A program made the position numbers and the translations under genes. A stretch of 29,385 bases of DNA from RGIG1995 sp045652425 (GTDB lineage: Bacteria > Bacillota > Clostridia > Oscillospirales > CAG-272). Positions 7,057 to 16,036 of this stretch are shown one piece after another (position 1 is the stretch's first letter; every line of letters starts with the position of its first letter). The stretch spans positions 1 through 29,385 of the forward strand of contig JAZRUG010000031.1 of the NCBI GenBank assembly GCA_045652425.1. The letters are read 5' to 3'. The notes under the pieces were generated by a model, which did not search any database, was not told where the DNA came from, and saw nothing but the letters and a program-made list of their open reading frames with translations.

Positions 7057-7082
7057 GAACTTTTTTCAAAAAGTTCTCTTGA
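7057..7082 (-). terminator. Gene-end hairpin after the aminotransferase
   Basis: AAGAGAACTTTTT and its complement, 7 bp past the stop codon. A shared AAAAACTTTAA tail follows on the minus strand. Same module as 2559-2610 and 3871-3920. Confidence 0.6.
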
Positions 7083-7088
7083 AAAAAA

Positions 7089-8255
7089 TTAACCTAATTT
7101 CTGTTTAATTGTAGCAAGTCTTTCAAGCGCTTCATAAAGAGTTTCGTCTTTCTTTGCATAGTGAAGTCTTACTATATCTCTTACATCTTCCATAAAGAAT
7201 GAAGTTCCGGGAACTGCTGCAACGCCTACCTTTGCTGCCATCTGTTCACAGAATTCAACGTCGGTCTGTCCCTTCTTCATAAACTGACCGATATTAGCCA
7301 ATACGAAGTATGTTCCCTGCGGATCGGAATATTCAATTCCGAGTCTGTCAAGACCTTCGGTAAATATCTTCTTCATATGAGCATAGTGCTGACCGAATTC
7401 GTCATAGTAGCTATCGGGAAGCTCAAGTCCCACTACTGCCGCTTCCATAAGAGGAGCAGGTGCGCCAACGGTATTGAAGTCGTGGTACTGTTTAATTCTG
7501 TCCATAATATGCTGGGGAGCTATAGCATAACCAAGTCTCCAGCCTGTTATCGAATATGTCTTTGACAAGCTGCTGCAGGAAATCGTTCTCTCCCACATTC
7601 CGGGAAGACTGTTCATATAGGTATGCTTATGACCTTCGTATATAATATGCTCGTAAACTTCGTCCATAATAACGTATGTATCATACTTAATCGCAAGGTC
7701 TGCAATCTGCTTAAGTTCAGCTTCTGTAAATACCTTACCGCTGGGGTTTGAGGGGTTACAAATAAGTATAGCCTTTGCGCCCTGCTTGAAAGCATCTTCA
7801 AGCACGTTTGCATCATAGTTAAATGCGGGGGGAATAAGGGGAACGAATATGGGTTCGCAGTCAACAAGAAGTGTCTGCGCACGGTAGTTCTCAAAATAAG
7901 GTGAGAACATTATAATCTTATCTCCGGGGTTGGTGATAGCAAACAAGGTATCTACCATAGCTTCCGTTGAACCGATAGTAACAACTACCTCTGTTTCGGG
8001 ATCTATCTTTCTGCCCATAAATCTGCCGCACTTTTCAGCCAAAGCGCGTCTGAAATTAGGCGCCCCCATTGTAATAGGATACTGGTGAGGGCCGAGCTGA
8101 CTAATCTCCTCAAGTCTGTCTGTCAAAACTTTAGGCGGATCAAAATCGGGAAATCCCTGCGCCAAATTAATTGCGTTATTCGCTATAGCAATTCTTGTCA
8201 TACGACGTATAACAGAATCTGTAAAATGTTTTGTCTTTCTGCTTAATTCCTGCAT
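7089..8255 (-). CDS. PLP-dependent aminotransferase, class I/II (kynurenine/methionine aminotransferase-like)
   Basis: Fold-type I aminotransferase of 388 residues, closest in pattern to the YbdL/kynurenine aminotransferase group. Visible are the N-terminal INLAQGFPDFDPP, the ligand-binding NPSNPSGKVF, MDEVYEHI with the PLP-contacting Asp, the Schiff-base lysine Lys232 in SSLSKTYSITGWRLGY, and the C-terminal VRLHYAKK with the carboxylate-binding Arg. It should exchange an aromatic or sulfur amino acid with a 2-oxoacid. It is the last gene of a minus-strand unit with iorAB, paaK and an ACT protein, 22 bp after the ACT gene. The context suggests it links aryl pyruvates (phenylpyruvate, 4-hydroxyphenylpyruvate, indolepyruvate) to Phe, Tyr and Trp. 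Start supported by GAGGTG 7 nt upstream. Exact substrate inferred. Confidence 0.9.
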   Translation of the reverse strand: MQELSRKTKHFTDSVIRRMTRIAIANNAINLAQGFPDFDPPKVLTDRLEEISQLGPHQYPITMGAPNFRRALAEKCGRFMGRKIDPETEVVVTIGSTEAMVDTLFAITNPGDKIIMFSPYFENYRAQTLLVDCEPIFVPLIPPAFNYDANVLEDAFKQGAKAILICNPSNPSGKVFTEAELKQIADLAIKYDTYVIMDEVYEHIIYEGHKHTYMNSLPGMWERTISCSSLSKTYSITGWRLGYAIAPQHIMDRIKQYHDFNTVGAPAPLMEAAVVGLELPDSYYDEFGQHYAHMKKIFTEGLDRLGIEYSDPQGTYFVLANIGQFMKKGQTDVEFCEQMAAKVGVAAVPGTSFFMEDVRDIVRLHYAKKDETLYEALERLATIKQKLG

Positions 8256-8277
8256 TTTATTTCACCTCTAAATTTAA

Positions 8278-8706
8278 TCAGTTAAGTCCGAGCTTTTCAC
8301 CGGGAACTGTTTTTAAACCGTTAGCTTCGAGAACGTCAAGGGCATTTGCATCATCAGCAAAACGGAATACCATATACGCATCTTCCGTTCCTCTGTCTAT
8401 AAGAGAATACATATATTCAATATCTATATGAGCATCAGACATCTTCTGCAAAACCTCTGCCAAACCACCGGGCTTATCGGGAACTAACACAACGTCAACT
8501 TCGTTTACACTAACGATACAATTTTCTTTTGCCAATGCTTCTCTCGCTTTTTCAACGTCGCTTACTAGCATACGCAATATACCAAAATCAGCTGTATCTG
8601 CAATAGAAAGAGCTCGAATGTCAATTCCGTTCTCATAAAGAGTTCTTGTAACAGATGCTATTTTTCCTGATTTATTTTGAATAAATACCGATAACTGTTT
8701 TACCAT
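8278..8706 (-). CDS. Tandem ACT domain protein
   Basis: A 142-residue protein made of two ACT domains, about 1-68 (MVKQLSVFIQNKSGKIASV) and 70-142 (VDVVLVPDKPGGLAEVLQKM), each with the beta-alpha-beta start and the Gly between strand and helix that binds amino acids. There is no enzyme or DNA-binding domain. Stand-alone tandem ACT proteins next to phenylacetate-CoA ligase genes are common in anaerobes, where an amino-acid-sensing role is supposed but not proven to my knowledge. It lies 19 bp after paaK and 22 bp before the aminotransferase, so it is surely co-transcribed. A likely role is allosteric control of the ligase or of IorAB by an aromatic amino acid. That role is inference. Confidence 0.9.
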   Translation of the reverse strand: MVKQLSVFIQNKSGKIASVTRTLYENGIDIRALSIADTADFGILRMLVSDVEKAREALAKENCIVSVNEVDVVLVPDKPGGLAEVLQKMSDAHIDIEYMYSLIDRGTEDAYMVFRFADDANALDVLEANGLKTVPGEKLGLN

Positions 8707-8725
8707 TTTTCTTACTCCTCCTATA

Positions 8726-10033
8726 TTAATCTAAAAGCTTACGCTTGTCAATAACTCTTACAGCCTTACCCTCTGAACGAGGTAGTGAGTTCGGTTCCAT
8801 CAATATTACTTTAGCGTTAATACCAAGAATAACCTTAAGTCCCTCTGCGAGTTCTTTTGCCTGTTTATCGAGTCCTTTAACTGTATCGCGGAAGTTTTCG
8901 GGTGAAAGCTCTACGCGAACTTCAATGCTGTCAAAGTTATTTTCTCTGTCAACAACGATCTGATAGTTTGCAGTATATCCCTTTTCAATAAGCACTGTTT
9001 CAATCTGTGACGGGAATACGTTAACACCTCTGATAATAAGCATATCGTCGGTTCTGCCTCTCGGCTTCGTCATCTTAACAAGTGTTCTACCGCAAGAGCA
9101 TTTCTCTCTTGTAATAACGCCAATATCTCTCGTTCTGTATCTAAGTATCGGGAATGCTTCTTTAGTTATGCAAGAGAATACGAGTTCACCTTGTGTTCCC
9201 TCGGGAAGTACTTCACCTGTATCGGGGTCAATTACCTCAACGATAAAGTGGTCTTCGTTTATATGCATACCGCTTTGGTCTTCACATTCAAAACCAACAC
9301 CCGGACCTATTATCTCGGTCAAGCCGTATATATCAAACGCCTTGAGTCCGAGCATTTCTTCTATCTGATGACGCATCTCGTTTGTCCAAGGTTCAGCTCC
9401 GAATATACCCGCTTTTAATTTTATGTCATCTTTGGTATAACCCATATCGTGAAGTGTTTCCGCTATATGTAATGCATAAGAGGGAGTACAACACAATATA
9501 GTCGAACCGAAATCTTTTAAAATAGTTATCTGTCTTTGAGTATTACCGCTTGATACGGGAATTGCAGTAGCACCTATTCTTCTTGCACCGCCGTCAGCGC
9601 CAAGTCCGCCCGTAAATAAGCCGTAACCGTATGACACGTGTACCATATCTTCATCGGTACATCCTGCCGCGGTAAAAGCTCTTGCGCAACAGTCTGCCCA
9701 CAAATCCATATCGTTCTGCGTATATCCGACAACTATCTGTTTTCCTGTTGTACCGCTTGATGCGTGAAGTCTTACTACGTCTTTCATCGGTACTGCAAAC
9801 ATTCCGTAAGGATATGTATCACGCAAATCCTGCTTATAGTTAAACGGGAGCTTGTAGAGGTCGTCTACACTCTTTATATCTTCGGGAGTTACTCCCAACT
9901 CCTCCATCTTCTTTCTGTAATGGGGAACGTTTTCATATACTCTTTTTACTGTATTTATCAACCTTTCGCTCTGAATAGCCTTCATCTCTTCGCGCGAAGC
10001 GGTTTCTATTTCCGGTTGATAGTATTTTGCCAT
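8726..10033 (-). CDS. paaK: Phenylacetate-CoA ligase
   Basis: AMP-forming aryl-CoA ligase of the PaaK family (435 residues, the usual length). The P-loop ASSGTTGK is at 91-98, the adenine-binding IYGLTEIIGPGVG near 236-248, then the hinge and RTDDMLIIRGVNVFPSQIE, with a C-terminal lid domain ending in RSEGKAVRVIDKR that includes the catalytic lysine region. It makes phenylacetyl-CoA, 4-hydroxyphenylacetyl-CoA or indoleacetyl-CoA from acid, ATP and CoA, or runs backwards to make ATP in fermenters. It sits 17 bp downstream of iorB. No aerobic paaABCDE genes are present, so ring oxidation is not the fate. With iorAB it would supply or consume the aryl-CoA of the 2-oxoacid reaction. Preferred aryl acid unknown. 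Confidence 0.92.
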   Translation of the reverse strand: MAKYYQPEIETASREEMKAIQSERLINTVKRVYENVPHYRKKMEELGVTPEDIKSVDDLYKLPFNYKQDLRDTYPYGMFAVPMKDVVRLHASSGTTGKQIVVGYTQNDMDLWADCCARAFTAAGCTDEDMVHVSYGYGLFTGGLGADGGARRIGATAIPVSSGNTQRQITILKDFGSTILCCTPSYALHIAETLHDMGYTKDDIKLKAGIFGAEPWTNEMRHQIEEMLGLKAFDIYGLTEIIGPGVGFECEDQSGMHINEDHFIVEVIDPDTGEVLPEGTQGELVFSCITKEAFPILRYRTRDIGVITREKCSCGRTLVKMTKPRGRTDDMLIIRGVNVFPSQIETVLIEKGYTANYQIVVDRENNFDSIEVRVELSPENFRDTVKGLDKQAKELAEGLKVILGINAKVILMEPNSLPRSEGKAVRVIDKRKLLD

Positions 10034-10050
10034 TTAAAAGACATCTCCTT

Positions 10051-10626
10051 TTACGCATTTGCACCCAATGCAAATGCCTTTTTGTTCATTTCCAAGAATT
10101 TTTGAGGAACGCTATCCTCTATTGCCTTCATCCATTCTTCTTCGGTAAAATCAAAATACTTTGAAAGTCTGCCCATAAGTACAAGGTTAACAGCCTTTGA
10201 CGAACCTGCTGTTTCAGCAAGTTCGAGAGCATTTATTGCATCAACGTTAAATCCGTCAGCCTTCATTTTTCCAACAAGCTCTGCAGGATATTCTGCCGCT
10301 CCGGTAACAACAGGCATAGGATTAATCTGCTGTGTATTTGTAATTATCTTTCCGTCTTTTTTAAGGAACTTTGTCCATCTTGCCGCTTCAAGAAGCTCGA
10401 AAGACACTACAAAGTCTGCCTCTCCCTCGTCAATAACGGGTGAATATACCGCTTCTCCAAAACGAACGTACGTTACAACGGAACCGCCTCTCTGGCTCAT
10501 TCCGTGAACCTCGGAAACCTTTACATCATATCCCTTGGTAAGAAGAAGTCTTCCAAGAAGTTTACTTGCAAGAAGCGAACCCTGTCCGCCTACACCGACA
10601 ATCATTATGTTTTTTGTATTATTCAT
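10051..10626 (-). CDS. iorB: Indolepyruvate:ferredoxin oxidoreductase, beta subunit
   Basis: Gamma-domain 2-oxoacid:acceptor oxidoreductase subunit of 191 residues. The N-terminus NIMIVGVGGQGSLLASKLLG is the hallmark of IorB, followed by VSEVHGMSQRGGSVVTYVRFG, the CoA-side motif, and a Rossmann-like body. The open frame runs further upstream, but the ATG at 10626 is the start: GGAGG lies 8 nt before it, and it overlaps the iorA stop as ATGA, the sign of translational coupling. Together with IorA it interconverts aryl pyruvate plus CoA and aryl-acetyl-CoA plus CO2, using ferredoxin. The subunits are adjacent and in the usual alpha-beta order. Confidence 0.95.
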   Translation of the reverse strand: MNNTKNIMIVGVGGQGSLLASKLLGRLLLTKGYDVKVSEVHGMSQRGGSVVTYVRFGEAVYSPVIDEGEADFVVSFELLEAARWTKFLKKDGKIITNTQQINPMPVVTGAAEYPAELVGKMKADGFNVDAINALELAETAGSSKAVNLVLMGRLSKYFDFTEEEWMKAIEDSVPQKFLEMNKKAFALGANA

Positions 10627-12362
10627 TTTGCTGCCTCCTGCATTGCTCCGAATTTGCAAAGCTGTGTGCATACTCCGCAACCTGTACAAAGTGTTGCATC
10701 TATAACAGCCTTTCCGTCAACCATACTAATTGCAGGACAGCCTATCTTCATACACATCTTACAGCTCTTACATTTGTCTGCCGAAACGGTTACGGGAGAC
10801 TTATGTTTTACGTATTTAAGAAGCGCACAAGGACGTCTTGAAATAATAACCGACGGCTCTTCCTTTGCCAACTCTTCTTTAATTACAGTCTCACATTCCG
10901 CAATATTGTAAGGATCTACAACTCTTACGGAATTGATACCGATAGCGCGGCACAAAGCTTCAAGGTCCACTTTGGAGGCAGGATCGCCCTTCAAGTTAAA
11001 TCCTGTCGTGGGGTTGTGCTGATGTCCTGTCATACCTGTAATTGAGTTATCAAGAATAATAACGGTGCTGTTGGAATTGTTATATGAAATATTAACAAGC
11101 CCCGTCATACCCGAATGCATAAACGTCGAATCTCCGATAACTGCAACGGTCTTTCCGTCTGTCTTACCGTCATTCGCCTTGTTAAAGCCATGTACGCCTG
11201 ATATTGATGCGCCCATACAAATTACGCTGTCTACTGCGTTAAGGGGAGCAACCGCACCGAGTGTATAACAACCTATATCGCCTATTACGTTGAGCTTCAA
11301 TTTTGACAAAACGTAATACAATCCTCTGTGAGGACAGCCCGCGCACATAACGGGAGGACGGTTGGGGATAACAGCATCTACAGATTCTCCCGAAGTGTAT
11401 TCTATACCAAGTCCCTTTGCAACCTTGTTCTGTGATAATTCGTCAATATTTGAGAAAAGGTTCTTACCCTCGGTTTCAATACCGAGTGCATTACAAAATT
11501 CTTCGATAAAGCCGTCAAGCTCTTCTACTACTATTACCTTCTTAACAGAAGCCGCAAAGTCTTTTATCATCTTCTCGGAAATAGGCCATACCATACCGAG
11601 CTTCAAAATGCTAACGTCGTCTCCGCAAACTTCCTTTACGTACTGATAACAAGTACCTGCGGTAATAATACCAATCTTGTCATCGCTTCCCTTTTCCCAT
11701 TTGTTCAAGGTAGAAGTTTCAGCGAATTCAGCTAATTTCACCATTCTTTCTTCAACAATGGGGTGTCTCTTCTTCGCGAAACCGGGCATCATTATGTATT
11801 TTGAAGGATTCTTAACGTATTCAACCTGTTCCTTTTCAACACGGTCAGACGTTTCAACAATGCTCTGTGAATGAGCTACACGCGTACACATCTTCAAAAG
11901 AACGGGGGTATCAAAGCCTTCGGATATTTCATAAGCTGCCTTTGCAAACTCAAGCGCTTCTTTTGAATTCGAGGGTTCGAGCATAGGCAGTTTTGCCGCC
12001 TTTGCATAGTGTCTTGAATCCTGCTCGTTTTGTGAACTGTGCATACCGGGGTCATCGGCTACACCGATAACCATTCCTGCATTAACACCTGTATATGATA
12101 TTGTAAACAACGGGTCTGCCGCAACGTTAAGTCCAACGTGCTTCATACCGCAAAAACTTCTCTTTCCTGCCAAAGCCGCACCAAACGCAGCCTCCATAGC
12201 TACCTTTTCATTAGGCGCCCATTCTGCATAAATTTCAGCATATTTCGCCGCGCATTCGGTTATTTCCGTACTGGGAGTGCCGGGATAGCTCGAAACAAAC
12301 GAACATCCTGCCTCAAACAAACCTCTCGCAACAGCCTCATTACCCAACATAAGCTGTTTCAT
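10623..12362 (-). CDS. iorA: Indolepyruvate:ferredoxin oxidoreductase, alpha subunit
   Basis: The 579-residue thiamine-diphosphate subunit. Order seen: an N-terminal pyrimidine-binding-type domain (GNEAVARGLFEAGCSFVSSYPGTPSTEI), a middle transketolase-C-like region, the ThDP domain with MCAGCPHRG and GDSTF..(N)N (VAVIGDSTFMHSGMTG, then ILDN), and a C-terminal ferredoxin module with two 4Fe-4S sets: Cys531/534/537/542 and Cys559/562/565/569. All cluster cysteines are present. The reaction is reversible with ferredoxin: oxidation in amino acid fermentation, reductive carboxylation in biosynthesis of aromatic amino acids from arylacetates. First gene of the operon, with its own promoter (12428-12456) and AGAGGA ribosome site. 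Readthrough from the T-box unit upstream is also possible because no terminator is visible between them. Confidence 0.95.
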   Translation of the reverse strand: MKQLMLGNEAVARGLFEAGCSFVSSYPGTPSTEITECAAKYAEIYAEWAPNEKVAMEAAFGAALAGKRSFCGMKHVGLNVAADPLFTISYTGVNAGMVIGVADDPGMHSSQNEQDSRHYAKAAKLPMLEPSNSKEALEFAKAAYEISEGFDTPVLLKMCTRVAHSQSIVETSDRVEKEQVEYVKNPSKYIMMPGFAKKRHPIVEERMVKLAEFAETSTLNKWEKGSDDKIGIITAGTCYQYVKEVCGDDVSILKLGMVWPISEKMIKDFAASVKKVIVVEELDGFIEEFCNALGIETEGKNLFSNIDELSQNKVAKGLGIEYTSGESVDAVIPNRPPVMCAGCPHRGLYYVLSKLKLNVIGDIGCYTLGAVAPLNAVDSVICMGASISGVHGFNKANDGKTDGKTVAVIGDSTFMHSGMTGLVNISYNNSNSTVIILDNSITGMTGHQHNPTTGFNLKGDPASKVDLEALCRAIGINSVRVVDPYNIAECETVIKEELAKEEPSVIISRRPCALLKYVKHKSPVTVSADKCKSCKMCMKIGCPAISMVDGKAVIDATLCTGCGVCTQLCKFGAMQEAAK

Positions 12363-12427
12363 CTATATTTTCCTCTCTTTCTTTCCGCTAAAACACGGAG
12401 GAACTCTATCAAAAAAATAATATCGTT

Positions 12428-12456
12428 ATTATATCACAAACAGTAAATATATTCAA
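12428..12456 (-). promoter_or_regulatory. Promoter of the iorA operon
   Basis: Minus-strand TTGAAT (12451-12456), 17-bp spacer, extended -10 TGATATAAT. It lies in the 133-bp gap between the symporter stop and iorA, in which I see no terminator hairpin. Confidence 0.65.
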
Positions 12457-12495
12457 TAATATATTACTTTTATTTTTTTACTTTTTTCTGAATTT

Positions 12496-14034
12496 TTAAC
12501 CCATATGCTCTTTTACAGACACCGTAACACTTTGAGAATAACATGAAAATATTTCTTCTATATTCTTCTCATCCGGTTTCTTTGTAAAACTACTCACTAC
12601 AGGCACTATAACAAGTCCTGCAATCATACAAAATGCACCCGCATTTATCGGAGACTGTAAAATAGTGGGAAATATGCTTTTTACAGCTATATTCGCTACC
12701 ATTACAACCGTTGAAAAAATTATATTTACCCACACAGCAGCCTTGGTTACGCCTTTCCAGTACAAACCGTATAAAAACGGCGCAAGGAATGCTCCCGCCA
12801 AAGCCCCCCAGGATACACCCATGAGTTGCGCTATAAACGAAATGCTTCCATTATGCTGAATGATCGCAATCACTGCCGAGATAACAATAAACACAACTAT
12901 CAAAACACGCATAACAAATACTTGTTTTTTCTCGTTCATATTTCTTGCAACTCTTTCTTTTAAGAAATCAAGCGTTAAAGTTGAGCTTGAAGTCAAAACC
13001 AGCGAAGATAACGTTGACATTGATGCCGAAAGTACAAGTACTATCACAACGCCGATTAAAACATCGGGTAACCCTTTAAGCATATTCGGAACAATCGAAT
13101 CGAAAATCACAGCACCCTCATCTGTCACATCAGGAGTAAATAATCTGCCGAAACCTCCGAGAAAATAACAACCGCCTGCAACTATAAGAGCAAATACTGT
13201 CGAAATAATAGTTCCTTTTGTTATCGCTTTTTCGTTTTTTATTGCATAAAACTTTTGCACCATTTGCGGAAGTCCCCAAGTACCGAGCGACGTAAGAAGA
13301 ACTACCCCCGCCAAATTAATCGGGTCGGGCCCGAAAAACGAAGTCAAAGCGCCTTGCTTTATCCCTTCCGTTTCGCTTGATATCTGACTTAAACTATCCA
13401 TGGCCGCGGTAAGTCCGCCCTGGGTATTAAGTACTGCAACTATTACTGCTATAATACCGACTATCATAACGATACCTTGTATAAAATCATTTATAGCCGT
13501 AGCCATATATCCACCCGCTATAACGTAAATCGCAGTTAATATCGACATCGCTATTACGCATATTTCATACGGTATATCAAACGCCATACCAAACAAACGG
13601 CTGAGTCCGTTATAAAGCGATGCCGTATACGGAATCAAGAATATAAATATTACAGCAGATGACAGCAATTTTAATCCTTGACTCTTATAACGGTTACAGA
13701 AAAACTGTGGCATCGTAGCGCTGTCAAGATGCTGTGTCATAATACGGGTACGTCTGCCAAGTATCATCCACGCGAGCAATGAACCGAGTATCGCGTTACC
13801 TATTCCTGCCCAGGTTGCCGCAATGCCGTATTTCCAACCAAATTGCCCTGCATATCCAACAAACACGACTGCCGAAAAATACGATGTACCATAAGCAAAT
13901 GCCGTAAGCCAAGGACCTACGCTTCGTCCGCCAAGTACAAACCCATTAACGTCTGTTGCATGTTTACTGCAATACAAACCAATACCAATCATCGTGCCGA
14001 AAAACACTACCAGCATTGCAATTTTTATAACCAT
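12496..14034 (-). CDS. Sodium/solute symporter (SSF family)
   Basis: Polytopic membrane protein of 512 residues with about 13 hydrophobic segments, matching the sodium:solute symporter family (PutP/PanF type). Family marks include FVLGGRSVGPWLTAFAYG after helix 1, the unwound helix-1 region with GTSYFSAVVFVGYAG, and IYVIAGGYMATAINDFIQG in the fifth-sixth helix area, where sodium and substrate bind. I chose the ATG at 14034 because AAGGTG lies 6 nt upstream; a GTG at 14043 overlaps that site. It follows the acyl-CoA ligase by 22 bp and so shares its T-box control. The substrate cannot be read from sequence. The partner ligase suggests an organic or aryl acid, and the Tyr T-box suggests something leading to tyrosine, or an aromatic amino acid itself. 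Confidence 0.88.
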   Translation of the reverse strand: MVIKIAMLVVFFGTMIGIGLYCSKHATDVNGFVLGGRSVGPWLTAFAYGTSYFSAVVFVGYAGQFGWKYGIAATWAGIGNAILGSLLAWMILGRRTRIMTQHLDSATMPQFFCNRYKSQGLKLLSSAVIFIFLIPYTASLYNGLSRLFGMAFDIPYEICVIAMSILTAIYVIAGGYMATAINDFIQGIVMIVGIIAVIVAVLNTQGGLTAAMDSLSQISSETEGIKQGALTSFFGPDPINLAGVVLLTSLGTWGLPQMVQKFYAIKNEKAITKGTIISTVFALIVAGGCYFLGGFGRLFTPDVTDEGAVIFDSIVPNMLKGLPDVLIGVVIVLVLSASMSTLSSLVLTSSSTLTLDFLKERVARNMNEKKQVFVMRVLIVVFIVISAVIAIIQHNGSISFIAQLMGVSWGALAGAFLAPFLYGLYWKGVTKAAVWVNIIFSTVVMVANIAVKSIFPTILQSPINAGAFCMIAGLVIVPVVSSFTKKPDEKNIEEIFSCYSQSVTVSVKEHMG

Positions 14035-14056
14035 TATTATCACCTTATTTTTTTGC

Positions 14057-15694
14057 TTATTTTGTAGTCTGCGCCTCTACAAGTCTTCCCGCGCCATACA
14101 TCTGACGCAATACCGGCTTCTCAATCTTACCGGTGGGATTTCTGGGAACATTTGCAAATATAAGCTTTTTGGGACGCTTATATCTGGGCAGCGCATGACA
14201 GAATTCATTTATCTCTTCTTCTGTCGCCGTCATTCCCTCTTTAAACTCAATAACTGCCGCCGCAATTTCACCGAGTCTTTCGTCAGGAAGACCGATAACC
14301 GCAACGTCTTTTATCTTCGTATTTGTATTCAAGAAGTCTTCAATTTCAACGGGATACAAGTTTTCACCGCCCGAAATAATAACGTCTTTCTTTCTGTCAA
14401 CAAGATAGATAAAACCATCTTCATCCATTCTTGCAACGTCTCCGGTAAATAGCCAACCGTCTCTCAAAACTTCACTTGTAGCCTTTTCGTTCTTATAGTA
14501 ACAAAGCATTACGCCGTCGCCCTTAACCGCAAGTTCTCCGACTTCACCCTGCTTTACTGTATTACCGTTTTCGTCAACTATTTTCGTTTCCCAATTATAT
14601 CCGGGCTTACCAATAGCGCCAACCTTATGGATATTTTCAACACCAAGATGTACGCAGCCGGGACCTATAGATTCCGACAAACCATAGTTAGTATCATACT
14701 CGTGTTTCGGGAATTTCTGCTTCCATCTGTTAATAAGACTGGGTGGAACGGGCTGAGCGCCGATATGCATAAGTCTCCATTGATCGAGCATATAGTCGTC
14801 AAGATTAATCTTGCCATCTTCAACAGCGTTAAGCAAATCTTGTGCCCACGGCACAAGCAACCATACTATCGTACATTTTTCTTCGGTAACCGCACGTAAA
14901 ATCCACTCGGGCTTTACACCGCGAAGAAGAACTGCTCGGCTTCCGGAAAGCAAACTGCCAAACCAGTGCATCTTTGCTCCCGTATGATAAAGGGGCGGAA
15001 TACACAAAAACACATCATCTCTTGACTGACTGTGGTGGTTCTGCTCGGTTTCACAAGAGCAAACCAAAGCTCTGTGATTATGCAAAATAGCCTTCGGTCT
15101 ACCCGTTGTACCCGATGAAAAATATATTGCCGCATAATCTTTTTCTCCAACCATAACGGGAGGCGCTTTAGTCGAAGTATAAGTTACAAGCTCAAGATAA
15201 CTTTCAGCAAATTCAGGAACATCTCTTCCTACGAAAAACTTAAACTTGAGTCTATCAAGTGCATTCGGTACAGTTTCAAGTCGCTCGGTAAATTCAGGAC
15301 CGAACACTAAAACGTCAACGTCTGCCAAATCAAGACAATATTCAATTTCATCCCCCGAATATCTGAAGTTCATAGGCACTGCAAGCGCGCCCGATTTCAA
15401 TATACCAAAATATATCGGAAGCCATTCAAGACAGTTCATAAGAAGAATAGCAACTTTCTGCCCCTTCTTTATACCGCGGCTAAGCAAAAGGTTTGCAAAT
15501 CTGTTAGCCTTTTCATCAAACTGTCTCCAGTTTATCTCCCTTCTGTAAGGAAGGTCAGGTCTTGTATTTTCAATAAGACTAAAATCTCTCCAAGTTACAG
15601 CATTATCTCTTTCTTCGGAGGGGTTTATTTCAACCAATGCGGTTTCATCTCCGTAAAGACGCGCATTTCTTTCCAAAAAATCCGCTATTACCAT
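14057..15694 (-). CDS. AMP-dependent acyl/aryl-CoA synthetase
   Basis: Class I adenylate-forming ligase of 545 residues, distinct from the shorter PaaK. Motifs: P-loop YFSSGTTGRPKAILHNH near 192, YGLSESIGPG near 340, the TGD motif WLFTGDVARMDEDGFIYLVDRKKD, GGENLYPVEIED and the catalytic Lys523 in PTGKIEK. It makes an acyl-CoA from an acid, ATP and CoA. Automatic annotation would say long-chain fatty acid-CoA ligase, but the context (tyrosine-type T-box upstream, a symporter 22 bp downstream, and then iorAB) points to a small aryl acid such as 4-hydroxyphenylacetate. That is inference. Start supported by AAGGAG 7 nt upstream. It is the first gene after the T-box terminator, so it can be expressed only when the antiterminator forms. 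Confidence 0.88.
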   Translation of the reverse strand: MVIADFLERNARLYGDETALVEINPSEERDNAVTWRDFSLIENTRPDLPYRREINWRQFDEKANRFANLLLSRGIKKGQKVAILLMNCLEWLPIYFGILKSGALAVPMNFRYSGDEIEYCLDLADVDVLVFGPEFTERLETVPNALDRLKFKFFVGRDVPEFAESYLELVTYTSTKAPPVMVGEKDYAAIYFSSGTTGRPKAILHNHRALVCSCETEQNHHSQSRDDVFLCIPPLYHTGAKMHWFGSLLSGSRAVLLRGVKPEWILRAVTEEKCTIVWLLVPWAQDLLNAVEDGKINLDDYMLDQWRLMHIGAQPVPPSLINRWKQKFPKHEYDTNYGLSESIGPGCVHLGVENIHKVGAIGKPGYNWETKIVDENGNTVKQGEVGELAVKGDGVMLCYYKNEKATSEVLRDGWLFTGDVARMDEDGFIYLVDRKKDVIISGGENLYPVEIEDFLNTNTKIKDVAVIGLPDERLGEIAAAVIEFKEGMTATEEEINEFCHALPRYKRPKKLIFANVPRNPTGKIEKPVLRQMYGAGRLVEAQTTK

Positions 15695-15761
15695 TTTGTT
15701 TTCTCCTTATATAACTAAACTTTTTATTTTTCTGATTTAACCCATATACCATCGTAACAAA

Positions 15762-16030
15762 AACAAAAAATCCTCTGCGAAAATAATTCGCAGAGGACGA
15801 TTATTACACCGTGGTACCACCTCAATTGGTTCTCATTAAGTCCGGGACAAAAAACGTCATTAGACTCTAACGCTGTAACGGGCGTCCCCGTCTTACCCTA
15901 CTCTGTAAATTCGGATAAGCCGCTCAGAAATGTATTCAACAACATCGTCGTCTTTGTCTCGCACCAACCGACAATTCTCTGTAAGAGTCTCGACGTTATC
16001 TACTTGTTTTCGTCAACGCATTTTAAATAT
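15762..16030 (-). promoter_or_regulatory. T-box leader, tyrosine specifier (UAC)
   Basis: The minus strand shows the ordered parts of a T-box. The AAGTAG half of the specifier loop is near 16000. The AGAGAA..GGTTGGTG segment, 15960-15983, belongs to distal Stem I. The other half of the loop, GAATACATTTCTGAGC, has its specifier TAC at 15934-15932. Placed against the Bacillus glyQS layout (specifier, A, five pairing bases, GAGC), the codon falls on UAC, tyrosine. The T-box sequence GGTGGTACCACGGTG is at about 15806-15820; its bulge TGGT would pair with ACCA, fitting a discriminator A as in tRNA-Tyr. A terminator at 15765-15796 (CCTCTGCGAA stem, then TTTTTTG) follows. Uncharged tRNA-Tyr should allow transcription of the ligase and symporter. 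Class is near certain; the specifier is likely. Confidence 0.93.
15765..15796 (-). terminator. Regulated terminator of the T-box
   Basis: Stem CCTCTGCGAA and its complement, loop of A/T, then six T on the minus strand. Its 5' side lies next to the T-box sequence, as needed for mutually exclusive antiterminator and terminator folds. Confidence 0.85.
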
Positions 16031-16036
16031 ACGAGT

